The translations under genes were made by a program, and so were the position numbers. 42,321 nucleotides of DNA, taken from Marivivens sp. Lineage in GTDB: Bacteria; Pseudomonadota; Alphaproteobacteria; Rhodobacterales; Rhodobacteraceae. Below the pieces are notes generated by a model, which was not told where the DNA came from, did not search any database, and worked only from the letters and a program-made list of their open reading frames with translations. The DNA lies in contig JALRIK010000009.1 in assembly GCA_023255435.1 (NCBI GenBank), forward strand, positions 1-42,321, written 5' to 3'. Positions 41,601 through 42,321 of this stretch are shown one piece after another (position 1 is the stretch's first letter; the number at the start of each line of letters is the position of its first letter).

Positions 41601-41614
41601 TGTTTCAGAGGGCG

Positions 41615-42321
41615 TCAGTGCGCCTCTGCCCAATTCGCGCCAGTCCCTGCCTCAACCTCGAGCGTGACATCGAGCTTTACGGCCGGATCGGACGCGTTCT
41701 CCATCACCTCTTTGGCGATTGTGATCAGCTCTTTTTCCGCGCCCTTCTCTACCTCGAACAAAAGTTCGTCGTGTACCTGTAGCAGCATCCGAGCGGGAAC
41801 ATCGGCGATAGCGCGTTCCATACGGATCATAGCGCGGCGAATGATATCTGCAGCGGTGCCTTGGATCGGGGCGTTGATGGCCGCACGTCGCGCGAAACCA
41901 GCGGTCGGACCTTTTGCGTTGATCTCGGGGGTATGGATTTTGCGCCCGAAGAGAGTCTCGACAAATTCATGCTTTTTCGCAAATTCGATCGTGTCGTCCA
42001 TATAGCTTCGAATACCGGGGAACCGCTCGAAGTAGCGATCGATAAAGCCCTGCGCTTCGGCGCGGGGGATGCGTAGATTACGCGCAAGACCGAAGCCCGA
42101 AATTCCGTAGATCACACCGAAGTTGATCGCTTTGGCCTGCCGACGGATATCAGACGTCATTTGGTCGAGCGGGACATCGAACATTTCCGAGGCGGTCATC
42201 GCATGGATGTCGTGCCCGTCGCGGAAGGCTTGCTTGAGTGCATCGATACCTGCCACATGCGCCAAAATCCGCAATTCGATCTGGCTATAGTCAAGGCTGA
42301 CCAGCACTTTTCCCTCTTGGG
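41615..42321 (-). CDS. polA: PolA, DNA polymerase I (3' part; gene continues past window)
   Basis: The C-terminal ~235 residues of DNA polymerase I, reading open to the window edge (the frame runs through QEGKVLVSLDYSQIELR beyond the track's start). Polymerase motif A DYSQIELR, the O-helix RRQAKAINFGVIYG with its Lys and Tyr, and motif C LQVHDELLFE are intact, and the protein ends in the usual EAH. The N-terminal nuclease domains are outside the window. It is the repair and Okazaki-fragment polymerase; convergent with hsp20 across 210 bp. Confidence 0.97.
   Translation of the reverse strand, partial: QEGKVLVSLDYSQIELRILAHVAGIDALKQAFRDGHDIHAMTASEMFDVPLDQMTSDIRRQAKAINFGVIYGISGFGLARNLRIPRAEAQGFIDRYFERFPGIRSYMDDTIEFAKKHEFVETLFGRKIHTPEINAKGPTAGFARRAAINAPIQGTAADIIRRAMIRMERAIADVPARMLLQVHDELLFEVEKGAEKELITIAKEVMENASDPAVKLDVTLEVEAGTGANWAEAH

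Noticed and set aside
1-42321. CRISPR arrays, IS elements, prophage or secretion loci
   Set aside because: No regularly spaced repeats, transposases, integrases or phage structural genes were found in either strand.

Overview
The window reads as chromosomal DNA of a marine Rhodobacteraceae (Roseobacter-group) alphaproteobacterium. The evidence is the irr–fabA–fabB–fabI neighbourhood, a DUF1523 protein, a moxR–DUF58–DUF4159 operon, a glcDEF operon, a DmdB-like acyl-CoA ligase, an NDUFS4-type complex I accessory protein and a uniformly moderately GC-rich sequence. No prophage, IS element, CRISPR array or integrase was seen. About 41 protein genes (one broken, one cut by the window edge) and one tRNA are supported.

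Layout. 1–2.3 kb: glycosyltransferase-like protein, DMT exporter, iron regulator Irr. 2.4–7.6 kb: fatty-acid synthesis genes fabA, fabB and fabI. An AT-richer cassette, made of a frameshifted membrane-protein gene and a divergent MarR regulator that share a double-palindrome operator, sits between fabB and fabI. fabI is translationally coupled to an M50 metalloprotease, and a SlyD-like FKBP converges on that gene. 7.8–15.9 kb: a same-strand run of haloacid dehalogenase, three different alpha/beta hydrolases (one PcaD), PcaB, a TetA-type MFS pump, a TetR regulator and an acyl-CoA synthetase. This looks like a partial aromatic/organic-acid degradation set without the rest of the beta-ketoadipate pathway. 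16–17.7 kb: an RpiB/TIM-family pair whose signatures resemble the erythritol-pathway isomerases EryI/EryH, then tRNA-Arg(TCT) and the NDUFS4 homologue. 17.9–21.7 kb: uvrB, rpe, AraC regulator. 21.7–24.9 kb (minus strand): DUF1523, a small membrane protein, an L,D-transpeptidase lipoprotein and a stand-alone creatinase with a hairpin-rich upstream region. 25.2–28.6 kb: an Imm22-like small protein, a kynurenine-formamidase-like hydrolase, GabD, DUF1285. 28.6–35.3 kb: a tightly overlapping four-gene operon (MoxR ATPase, DUF58, DUF4159 membrane protein, amidotransferase-like membrane protein). 35.3–42.3 kb: DUF599, glcDEF, a secreted trypsin-like protease, a small heat-shock protein and the 3' part of polA.

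Regulation readable from the sequence: the hsp20 gene has an RpoH-type promoter and a hairpin matching ROSE RNA thermometers, in which a UCGCU strand with one bulged G pairs with the Shine–Dalgarno. The MarR module has paired palindromes two helical turns apart. The AraC, TetR and glc genes each have candidate repeat-type operators. The genome is compact: six convergent gene pairs abut or overlap at their stop codons, three of them through a shared CTAG.

No clearly unprecedented system stands out. The best leads are the 8-bp-repeat frameshift in the MarR-linked membrane gene, the RpoH/ROSE-controlled hsp20, the creatinase leader hairpins, the orphan EryH/EryI-like pair and the odd pcaD–esterase–pcaB cluster.
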